From Chromera velia (taxonomy: Eukaryota; Sar; Chromeraceae): 31,992 bases of DNA. Where the stretch lies: positions 1-31,992 of the forward strand of contig JAHBMJ010001352.1 in NCBI GenBank assembly GCA_018398765.1. The letters run 5' to 3'. This document shows positions 10,779 through 19,217 of this stretch, one piece after another (position 1 is the first letter of the stretch; the number at the start of each line of letters is the position of its first letter). A model generated the notes under the pieces. It was given only the letters and a program-made list of their open reading frames with translations. It was not told the origin of the DNA and did no database searches. A program made the translations under genes and the position numbers.

Positions 10779-11252
10779 CTTTGTTATAATGATAAATGAA
10801 TGTTGTACAACTGTCTAGATAACTGTTGCTTTTGCATGTGTTGCAAGGTGTTGCATATGGTTGTTATGTCTTCATGGAGGTCATCATTAAAAAGTTAAAA
10901 AAAAAAAATTGCCTTAGAGCTATAGACCATATTTTTTTTTTTTTTGAAAATATTTGAAAATTACCCCTAGATCAGAACAGTTACAAAAGAAACGTACAAA
11001 GCGTAGAATCAAAGAAGGAGTTTTACCTGGAGTTTCACCTAGGCGTCGGCTAAAGAAAGAAAAAAAAGATCCCCCAAAACTCTTTACTTTTTTTCTTTTC
11101 TTTTTTTTTTTAGTCAAACAACTGAGTTATAACTCAGTTATAACTGTTGTTCGAGTGTTGCACAAGTGTTGTTCACGTGTTGCACAACTATTGTTAAGTG
11201 TTGTTTAAGGTAAAAAAGTAAAAAAAAAAAAAAAAAAGACCTCCTCTGATTG

Positions 11253-12253
11253 CTAGGCGTGGTTTATATATACATACATTCTTACATACATTCTGGACTT
11301 GGAGAATATAATGTATACACAATGTATATAAAGATTATGTTAAAAAAAAATAGTAATCGGCCTATTATTAAATAAATTTTAGTAACATATATACTAATAT
11401 ATATACTGTATATGAAATGTCCTATTGCCAGTTTATAGCCAAGAAGCTTGGCCCTCTATCTCAGTTTCTATCCGGAACCCGTCTTCACTGCAATGATACC
11501 AGTCTTCTCATCATGCAAAAAAAAATATCTGTTTTGTATCCTCTGCAATTGTTGGCTTCCTATCTACCCAGGAAAGACGCACCTAGGGAATGAACCACAA
11601 CACTTTTCCGAACTTAAAATTGGCAGAGTGTGCGGCAATAACACTTTCATCAAAGTCATTAATAAGCTGCTGCCCGCCTACGAAGTACACAACTCCGTCT
11701 TTATAAAATGCATCCCATCCCTCTTCCAAGGTCTCAGCTGCATCGGATTCCTCGAGGAGAGTCTGCATGTCTTCTTTCTTGGATTTTCTCTCTTCCTCAT
11801 CTTCCTCTTCTTTATTTTTGTCCCCCTTATCTTCATCTTCTTCATCAGATGCACGAGACTGCTCTGACTGCTTATCCTCGCTCTCAAAGGGTTCATCCGA
11901 GGAACCCGTGAACTCATCCTCATCCTCCTCCTCATCTTCGATCTCCCCCCCTTCTTTCTCTCCACCCCATTTCTTCTCAGGGACATAAAATCTCATACCG
12001 CGGAACTGCACATTCTCTGTATTGATTTCAACCTTCTTTGCCTCTGCCTCAGCTTGTATATAAATATGATATTTATCCTTCATAATCTCGTTATGCTTCT
12101 TGCACCGGTCTAAGTGCTGGGTCATGTAACGGTTGGCAAGAATTCACTCACCTGAGTTGGACTCAGGCTCCCTATAAATTATGAAAACTTTTATAACATT
12201 AGTTTACATATATTACATATATGCATACATACATTCTTGATAGACAGAATATA

Positions 12254-12290
<37 letters not shown>

Positions 12291-12298
12291 ACGCCTAG
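11253..12298. mobile_element. hAT-like element of 1,046 bp nested inside MITE 2
   Basis: TIRs CTAGGCGTGGTTTATATATA (11253 onward) and the inverse ending CCACGCCTAG at 12298 are flanked by a perfect 8-bp duplication, TCTGATTG, at 11245-11252 and 12299-12306. After the TIRs both ends carry TATA and CATACATTC-like repeats, and the right end has a long (TA)n run (about 12256-12285). It shares the first eight TIR bases (CTAGGCGT) with the element it entered. It contains one ORF (11583-12125, minus) but nothing resembling a full hAT transposase with a C-terminal dimerisation domain, so it probably depends on a transposase supplied elsewhere. Confidence 0.87.
11583..12125 (-). CDS. Acidic 180-residue ORF inside the 1,046-bp hAT-like element, function unknown
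   Basis: I do not recognise this protein with confidence. It opens MTQHLDRCKKHNE, and the frame just upstream reads NRY, so the start resembles the second half of a BED zinc finger (N....HL..C..H), a domain at the N terminus of hAT transposases. Residues about 55-125 are almost all Glu, Asp, Lys and Ser. The C-terminal 50 residues are ordinary globular-like sequence (GWDAFYKDGVVYFVGGQQL). A good donor-like CAG/GTGAGT lies upstream at about 12150 on the complement, so an upstream exon is possible. It is most likely a cargo or truncated transposase ORF; it could also be decayed and not expressed. Confidence 0.4.
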   Translation of the reverse strand: MTQHLDRCKKHNEIMKDKYHIYIQAEAEAKKVEINTENVQFRGMRFYVPEKKWGGEKEGGEIEDEEEDEDEFTGSSDEPFESEDKQSEQSRASDEEDEDKGDKNKEEEDEEERKSKKEDMQTLLEESDAAETLEEGWDAFYKDGVVYFVGGQQLINDFDESVIAAHSANFKFGKVLWFIP

Positions 12299-12357
12299 TC
12301 TGATTGCTTACTTTTTTTCTTTTTTTTTTTTTCTTTAGCCGACGCCTAGAGTTTCAC

Positions 12358-14399
12358 CGAAGTACACCGAAGTTGAGAAGCGCACATCAATCAGACTAGA
12401 TATCAGACTATATTTAATGTAGTGGAAGTAAGCTTTGCTAATCAGATAATAATAATATTATCGCCGTAAGGCTGCAGGTGATATACTCACCACAGATAGA
12501 AAATATTTTTTATATTTTACTTTTATATATGATGATGAATCATTGATGATGAGGAATTCCACGTCGGGTAAAATCCATCAAACTTTCTTAATTAAATTAA
12601 GTCAATGTACCCTATACAAAACTAGGTTAAATTTCCCGGGAATTTAGTGGAATTTAATGGAATTTATCCTTAGAATTTAGTGGAATTTGGAGGATTTTAG
12701 TGGAATTTACCGTGGAATCTACTCATCTAGATTCCACTATAAATTCTATAAACTTTGGAGGCTTTAAGTTATTTCTCACGATTTAGAAAGAGTTAGGAGT
12801 TCAAATTGACAGTGTTTTATAGTGTCCTACCTCCCGGCGCCGCCGTCCTGCCGCCGCCGTTCGGTTTTTCTCGCATACGCGCCGCCTTTACTTCGATCGC
12901 CCGCCGCCGTGTTCTGTCTGCCTAGCCCCAGAAAGCTTGTCTTCACGTTTGCGCAGGGACCGGGCTTTAAAAAGTTTATGCTCAGCCATCTCCGACATTG
13001 AGATCGTTCGTTCTATTTATCCGGTCATGAGTTTAAAGCTGCAACAAATTGGTGGAACACATCTATAGTAAGATCATCTTCAGTTTTCTAGACTTTGGGG
13101 AAGCCCTCTCCTTCCTCTGCAGAGTGAACAAACTCACCGGTCATTCTAGAAAGGGCAAATCTAGTTCCAGAAAAACGAAAACAGCACTGCTTGCGGTATA
13201 GTTAGGAGTTCCTTCTGTATAAGTGAAAGTATGAAGGAGACCAAGACAAACACGTTGGACTACAAAGGTTCCTACAAGGAAACAGATAGATGGTCCTGGT
13301 GCATCCTGGTATGTGTTTTGTAATTCAGAGGGTGTCACAGTGAAGACCGAACCGTTACTGAAAGCTAGGTCCAGCAAGGTCAACACCAAAAAACGAGTAG
13401 CGAGTCGCCAAGTGGCAAGCTTTTATAAAAGATGAGGTCATCAGAAGTATGTTCAGTGGTTGAACATCAATGATAAAGTGGCAAGCTTCAATAGCAGAGT
13501 ATAGATGTCACCAAATGACAGTGACCTCACTCGTGACTAACCTTTCTGAATCTCAGTTCACCCATGTTAACATGCCGGTCGATCCAGTCACTCCTGAAAC
13601 TCTAAGACGGCAAAAAAAGAAGAGACACTACTGTGGAAAGACGAGTCTTGGACTACTGTCCTTGAGCTGTTTAGATGTTGGCCAGTGAGCCAACTCCGAC
13701 AGGTCAACAACGAGTCAGGCAACTCTGCATGCTGAGAAAATGAAATTTCTATCCGCCTGATGTTTATAATATGTCTACACCTTAGCTTGTTTTTTCCTCT
13801 TCTAGCTGTTATGGTGCTTTAATTGTCCAGAAGCGGTTTTGTTCAGAAAACGGAAATGATGAAGCTCTCTAGGAAGCTCTGTTAGATCGGATGCAGTGTA
13901 CATGCAGTCTTGTCTTGAAGCCAAGTCGGGCTATTCCGGCCGTTGAGGCTGAATTCAGTGTACGTGCTGGAGCCGCGGTTCCGCTGCAACTTCTGCATTC
14001 ATCGATGCATGGAGCCGGTTGGGGATGTGGTATACGTGTTACTAGGCCTGGCCGCGCCCACGGTCTTCGAGTACCGAGGCCCGCCCCGTCGCGCGCCTTG
14101 CCACATAGTAGCCCAGTCCCTCACAAGCTCTAAGCAGGCCAATACTAACTGATAATCGGCCACTCAAGAAAGAACCGATAGTCGATACTTCAATACTGAT
14201 ATGATATGATACGATATCGATATGATAGCTATCCCTACTGTCATATAATCAATTGACTACAGTACCTAGTACCTACTATACTAACTAATTTTTACACTAA
14301 TTTCATAGTAATTTTGCTCTGCTATAGCTTTGACAACAGACTAGGAAACTAATAAATAGATCCTGAACAAATATATAGCCTAGTATATAGCGGATAGGC
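12358..14399. other. AT-rich intergenic DNA, no recognised gene
   Basis: This 2 kb holds no gene I can support. It includes the GTGGAATTT cluster (12636-12760) and a GC-rich patch of CCGCCG words (12833-12910). A minus-strand open frame (13141-13389, 82 codons) encodes a hydrophobic, unrecognised sequence. A short + strand open frame (13943-14152) includes GDVVYVLLG. Neither has coding support beyond being open. Part of this may be older, unrecognisable transposon remains. Confidence 0.5.
12636..12760. repeat. Cluster of degenerate GTGGAATTT words
   Basis: Within about 125 bases the word TAGTGGAATTT or a close variant occurs several times on the + strand and at least once inverted (AGATTCCACTATAAATTC near 12729-12746). 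It is preceded by a TTCCCGGGAA palindrome (about 12632-12641). Dense short repeats in both orientations resemble subterminal repeats of a TIR transposon, but no terminal repeats or target duplication could be found. Confidence 0.55.
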
Positions 14400-14650
14400 C
14401 TAGGCTCTGCACTCCATAAATAATAAAAAGAAAAAAAAAGAAAAAAGTTTCCAATCTTTTTTTTTTTTTTATTTATCAACCAAACAACACATAGTTTTTA
14501 TGCAACATCCCGTGTAACACTCCTGCAACACTTGAACAACAGTTGTTTGCCTGTTGACTGCCTTGATAAATAAATAAAAAATCTATAAAAAAAAAGTTTT
14601 TCCGATCTTTTTTTTTTTAAAGTTTTTTTTTTATGTAGTACAGAGCCTAG
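14400..14650. mobile_element. hAT-like short TIR element (MITE 3), aged
   Basis: The left end is CTAGGCTCTGCACT at 14400 and the right end is the inverse of CTAGGCTCTGTACT, ending at 14650. The flanking 8-mers GGATAGGC (14392-14399) and GAAAAGGC (14651-14658) agree at six of eight positions, consistent with a worn 8-bp target duplication. The 251-bp interior shows T and A tracts around a core that, read on the complement, contains AACTGTTGTTCAAGTGTTGC, nearly identical to MITE 2. No ORF is present. Confidence 0.75.
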
Positions 14651-14708
14651 GAAAAGGCTCAAGGGAGGAACAAATCAATCCATATCGATCAATCTACATA
14701 TGAATTAA

Positions 14709-14941
14709 ACCTTCCTAAACCTAAGTACCACTTAAAAAAATATAATCAAGATTATCTCTATCTGCGGTATCGTTTTTTAAGAGACCGTCCATGCTTGCGG
14801 CGTACATAGTTAAGACACCGTCCAGATATGCGGCCTTGGCTTTCAAAACACCATAAATGATCCGTGCCTGCGGCGCAGACTTTCAAGCTTATCCAAAAAT
14901 GCGGCTTCATCTTTTAAGTGGTAGTTAGGTTTAGGGAGGTC
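14709..14941. mobile_element. Short TIR element, possibly Mutator-like, with internal about 34-bp repeats
   Basis: The ends are inverted copies of about 28 bases: ACCTTCCTAAACCTAAGTAC at 14709 and, on the complement of the right end, GACCTCCCTAAACCTAACTA; both continue CACTTAAAA. The nine-base word ATGAATTAA lies at 14700-14708 and 14942-14950, which would fit a 9-bp target duplication as made by Mutator-like elements. The interior is built of about five degenerate units of 30-40 bp, each starting TGCGGC or TGCGGT and most ending near ACCGTCCA or ATCC. It is non-coding. The superfamily is inference. Confidence 0.68.
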
Positions 14942-14950
14942 ATGAATTAA

Positions 14951-15592
14951 TCTAGCAGCAATCAATCAATGAATCGTTTGATAGCATATATAAGACTAAA
15001 AATAAAACCTAGGATAAAACTAGGGTCCAAGGATAAAATACAATGTGATAATTCATATCTGCCCGCCGTGTGCAGTGGGTGAAGGATTGACTTTTTGCCC
15101 GGGCTATACTCTAATGTCGATCATGGTCTAGATCATGGTCTGTCATTCTACTGTCATTGGTCGATTATTGTATCAATGTAGACTTCAATGATGGCTTGTT
15201 TAAAGCCTTGTTATAGGGCTTGTTAGAGGAGGCATGCATGAGTGACGAAACCGCTGCAATGATTTCGCGCGAAGCTGAGTCTATGAATTCTCATTTTGAA
15301 TTCCTTTTCGATCAATGAGAGAACGCATGCAGTGTTCAAGACAATTCCGAATCGGTCTAAGAAGAGAAATGGAGATTTGGAAGTCAAAAGCACCAGAGTG
15401 CACCTCTGTTGAAGGGTAGAATTCAACGGAGAGTTCAGACGGAAGGATCGAACGCGAACGTCGTTCGACCAGCCAGACAAATCGAGAGAAGGAGACAAAA
15501 AGACGAAGAATTAAGCGAAGAAATCAAATCGCAAAAACTTGAGGACAAAGTAGAAAAGCCACGATGCCAAAAGAAACGAACAAATAAAAGAC

Positions 15593-15625
<33 letters not shown>

Positions 15626-15648
15626 AAGACAAGTAAAAGGCAAGAAAC

Positions 15649-15680
<32 letters not shown>

Positions 15681-16182
15681 CAAAAAAGAAAGAAAGATTC
15701 ACAAATGTAGGAAGGGATGCCCGCGGGCCTCTCTGAGTGAGTCACTATGCCCGGGCCTGAAGGGAGCACTCGCCCTGCCTTCCTTCTGTCTCCCTTCCTC
15801 CCTCCCTACCTCATACATGCACATCAAGAAAGCAAGAGAGGAGGACAGACAGACAGACTTCGTCCTGTCCTCCAACAATCAAATGCTTGAAGCTTGCAAG
15901 ACCCTTTCATCCGATTTGCCAATCAGTCGACTGACCGACCGACTGATCGCAGCATTCCGCCTTTTCTCCCTTTCTCTCCCTCTCTGTGTGTGTCTTCTTA
16001 CGAATGGATCCTTCCTGTACATCTTCCGGCTGTCCGTTTCAGAGAGCACAGAAGCACCAGCTGCGAAGGTCTCTAAGCTGCTCATCTACACAGAAGACTT
16101 CTTTTAGCCCTTCATTAGTCTCTCAGAGCGGGTGGTCGTGTTTGCAGCTTGAATGTGTGTGTTTGTAGAAGTAGGTAAGTAA

Positions 16183-16228
<46 letters not shown>

Positions 16229-16314
16229 ACAGCCCCCTCCATCCTCTATCGGCCTCTCTCTTCTGCCGCTCTGCGCCATCAATCCCCCCTTTACTCACTC
16301 ACTGGCTCGCTCCC
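14951..16314. other. Intergenic DNA with microsatellites, downstream of the sterol reductase
   Basis: No gene is supported here. It holds a (GACA)n repeat (15598-15624), a (GAAA)n repeat (about 15652-15695) and a (GT)n repeat (about 16182-16227). Since the sterol reductase is transcribed on the minus strand and stops at 16315, the part nearest to it is probably its 3' UTR, in which the GT repeat reads as CA. Confidence 0.55.
16182..16227. repeat. (GT)n microsatellite
   Basis: A nearly perfect GT run of about 46 bases located about 90 bases past the stop codon of the minus-strand sterol reductase, so it may lie in its 3' UTR, read as (CA)n. Confidence 0.93.
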
Positions 16315-18447
16315 TCACACAACGTACGGAACGAAAATGTAGGGCACCTTCTTACAATACTCCACCCAGTCTGTTCCGTATTTCTTTGCCAGCCTTTCTT
16401 GGTCTCTCCATACTCTGTGGCTGAGGACCGCAAGGAAAAAGAAAAAGTAAAAGAACGGGAGGAACGACCGAACACCACACGCCAACCCCCAGCAGAGAGC
16501 CATAACCAGGTCCGCTGTATAGTTGATCTTTCTTGCCACACCAAACCAACCCGAGACGAGAAGGGTTGAACCAGCTTTGGTCTTAATGAACTGAGGGTCC
16601 TTCAGAAGCGCCCAGGGAAGCTGCGGAAATGCAAACGGTCTGGCTTTGTACGTTCCTGCCTGTTGCATCCGAAAGAAATTCTTTTGGGCATTTGAGGTGT
16701 CCCAAACGTAGTAGGCAGTCAACAGGAGGGCAAAGAGGCCGATGCGCACCCAGAGGGGGGTCTGGTCAGCAGACTCGTTGTGGAGACAGTACAGGCTGGA
16801 GATGCAGTAGGTGAACGGGACGCCTGCAAAGGGAGGGAGAAGGAGGAAATCGGAATTCATCCATAAACAGACAAACAGACTGTCATGCATGCACGGAAGG
16901 AGAGAGCTGGCCTTGCAAGGAGACTCAGAGCTTGAGCTTGAGAGGGAGTTGTGGCTAGACGTGCCGAGGTATGCAGAGGAAAACCAGGAGCGGGAGAAAC
17001 GGGAAGGTTGTGTGGATGGGACTGCAGGCGAGCGTGCGCGTTTCCATCAAAGGCGTATGCAACCGAAGTTTCGCTGCTAATTTCGTTCGCTTATTCATCA
17101 GTTGGTTCATTTGACCGACCGACCGACCGACCGAGGAACCGACGGATGGACGGACCTGCAAAGTTCCAGAAGATGAGCATGAAGCCCCACTTCTCATAGA
17201 AGATGTCCCAGGTGGTCGGAATGCACTCCTCACCCTTCATGCAGGCGTTTGTGTACAAACCATGAGCAAGGAGGAGGAACCAGAGTTGCCATCCCACATG
17301 CCCAGTCTGCACGGTTTGTTTCAAAGTCAGAAAGTAACGCAGAAAGAAAGAGTGTGCAGGAAATTGAACACAAAGGACCAAGGAAAAACGGCAGAGAGAA
17401 GATGACAGAATGCAGTCGGCATTAGGAAGAGCCATCGTAAGGGGAAATGTGCTGGCTGGACGAGAAGAGGAAAAGTTAAAAAAACTAGGGAGGGGATTCA
17501 TTGAGACGGGCGAACACATTCTTTATCTAGAGAAAAAGATACAACAAGAAGTGAAATGCATGCACAGGAGAAAAAAAAAGGGCCTCCGCGAGTCTCTGGA
17601 AAGGGAAAAGGTCTTTTTGAAGTCAGACTTTTCCGTCTCTTTCCCTCCCCTGTCCTCTCACTGCTTTCTTTCTTTCTTTCGTTCTTTATCAGAAGCGAAC
17701 CTGTTCCTGTCTCTCCAGACAACACGACAGTGTGATGAAGAACAAAAGGACCCAGGGCACCCGAATTTCCGAAAACATTTTCAGGTCTAGTTTCCCCCCC
17801 AGAAGGCGGGGGTTCAGAGGAGCCCCCATAAACAGATCGTAGACAAAGTTACCAGACATACGATGAGGCGTCCCGAAAAAGACTGTCCATAAATAAGTTG
17901 CAGCCGTACTTGCCAGCCCAAAACCGATTGCTACCGTCATCAAGGGCCCAAAATTCCGAATCAACCACGTAAGAGGGAACACCCCTGACAAATGAAGCAC
18001 TGCAGCTGTCCCCAATGTCGCATACCAACACGCGACCCCATTACAGCAGTAGTCTAATCGTTTCCCCTTCAGCGAAGGTACGGGTAATCCCTGCACCATA
18101 GGGCCCGGCAGAGTTACTGCCAGCACAGCCTCGAAGACCACAAACAAACCGTACACACCGACAGCCTCGAAGGTAGGAACACACGAGTAGAGCATGGAGG
18201 TATAGGCCTCAAAACTGTGCGTGAATCCCGGCACTATCAGGTCCCCTCGGTTGTGTGCGAGGCACACGAAGATGTATATCATAAGGCATGGGAAAAATCC
18301 CATCAAAATCCCGACACTTACAGGTCCCCCGAATTCATAGTGGACCTCCGAGTCGATTTTCTTCTCAATCTCATCAGCAGTCGGAGGGGGGCTGCTGCTG
18401 CTGCTACTGACAGTGTTGCCCTTTTCTGGCTTCGTCCGTGGCGGCAT
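16315..18447 (-). CDS. ERG4: ERG4/ERG24-family sterol reductase, most like delta(24(28))-sterol reductase
   Basis: Three exons on the complement, 18447-17701, 17306-17156 and 16823-16315, join in phase to 468 residues, close to the usual size of ERG4. A Ser/Pro-rich start (about 35 residues) precedes YEFGGP and about eight or nine hydrophobic spans. The motifs LNPRL...[10 protein letters not shown] (from residue 211), GHVGW...[48 protein letters not shown] and the C-terminal [15 protein letters not shown] are family signatures. The enzymes are NADPH-dependent reductases of the ER membrane in sterol synthesis. ARKINYTAD and KGEE...TWDIFYEK fit ERG4 (C24(28) double bond) better than ERG24 or DHCR7, but the substrate needs a tree or assay. 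Both acceptors are TGCAG. It is divergent from BBS5, 770 bp away. Confidence 0.92.
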
Positions 18448-19217
18448 TGAGAAAACCCCCCCTCACTTGATCCACAAACTTGTTTTTCTTCCCGATCTCC
18501 TGAATTCTTTTCTGGCGCCTCTCGATCTTCCAAGAGGAGAGAGCTCTATCCCGTCTCCGGTGTTGAGAGAAAGATTTAATTGGGGGCGTGTGCAGTGCAA
18601 AGAAGGAAGCTCTCCTTTCAACGATGCGAGAATTGGGTCGTCTCACAGACGGAACAGCAGATCTCTTGCCTCACCACGTCGGCCAAATCGTGGGCTCATG
18701 AGATCTCATGAGGTCGATCACGACGATCAGTCTGACAGAGCCTAGCTCAGGAGCCCGGATTTCAGTGCCCTGGCATGTCGCGAATTCGCGCGCACCCTGC
18801 GCGAATTCAATCTGGTGACACTGCCGGGGTCTCGTCGCGGGGTCCCGACTCCCCATTCGCACCGCGCTCCTCCTTTCCTGAACGACGGAAACTTCGTTGT
18901 CAGAGTTCTGGATCTTTTGTCCTACCTCCAGACCTTTCCGTCGAACAGAGCACCCAGAACACTCCGCATTCGCCCCACCTGTACGTCAGTGTTTTGCTGA
19001 GTCGTTTTGTGGATCCGAGACTCGCAAGAAGGGGGGTCATCTTCCAGTCCAATTCAGCGCTGGAAGTGGAGTCGATACACAAGACCATCTAAATCCCCTT
19101 CTGCTGCGGTGAATCTCTGCACACTGGTCGCACGAGTAAGGCCAGTGAGTCTCACTGCACCCTTTGTTCGCCCACCTGTTTTGGACCTGTCTGGACCAGC
19201 CGAGGTCAAGTTGAAGA
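18448..19217. promoter_or_regulatory. Divergent promoter region between the sterol reductase and BBS5, with two dyads
   Basis: The 770 bp between the two opposite start codons must hold the promoters and 5' UTRs of both genes. It has no coding signal or microsatellite, unlike most non-coding DNA here. Two symmetric elements stand out: a perfect 18-bp palindrome CTCATGAGATCTCATGAG (18695-18712), and an inverted repeat with 10-bp arms GAATTCGCGC/GCGCGAATTC (18782-18791 and 18799-18808, 7-base spacer). The second contains the self-complementary CGCGAATTCGCG. No TATA box at a convincing distance was seen. Binding by a dimeric regulator is a guess. Confidence 0.55.

Larger units (their letters stand above)
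4645..10970. mobile_element. hAT-like short TIR element (MITE 1), split by a copia retrotransposon
   Basis: The left end begins CTAGGGGTAATTTTT at 4645 and the right end is its inverse (AAAATTACCCCTAG ending at 10970). The 8-bp direct repeat ATCAGAAC flanks it at 4637-4644 and 10971-10978, the target duplication size typical of hAT transposons. Without the copia element and one 5-bp duplication, the MITE is about 346 bp (4645-4803 plus 10784-10970), AT-rich, with no ORF. Its interior has T and A runs and repeated TGTTG words (for example 10820-10862), shared with the elements at 11039 and 14400. It is non-autonomous. Ends and target duplication are read directly; the superfamily is inferred from the 8-bp duplication and the TIR style. 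Confidence 0.88.
11039..12349. mobile_element. hAT-like short TIR element (MITE 2), split by a second hAT-like element
   Basis: The ends are CTAGGCGTCGGCTAAAGAAA at 11039 and its inverse ending CGACGCCTAG at 12349. The flanking 8-bp duplication AGTTTCAC is perfect at 11031-11038 and 12350-12357. Without the inner insertion the element is about 257 bp (11039-11252 plus 12307-12349) and non-coding. Its interior has A and T tracts and a GTGTTG-rich core (11147-11207), including AACTGTTGTTCGAGTGTTGC, which recurs with one change on the complement of MITE 3 (14400-14650). It is non-autonomous. Ends and duplication are direct observations; hAT membership follows from duplication size. Confidence 0.88.

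Noticed and set aside
13943-14152. A short frame with GDVVYVLLG, recalling the C-terminal part of fungal HET-domain proteins
   Set aside because: The match is a few residues only, with no HET core nearby; chance is likelier.
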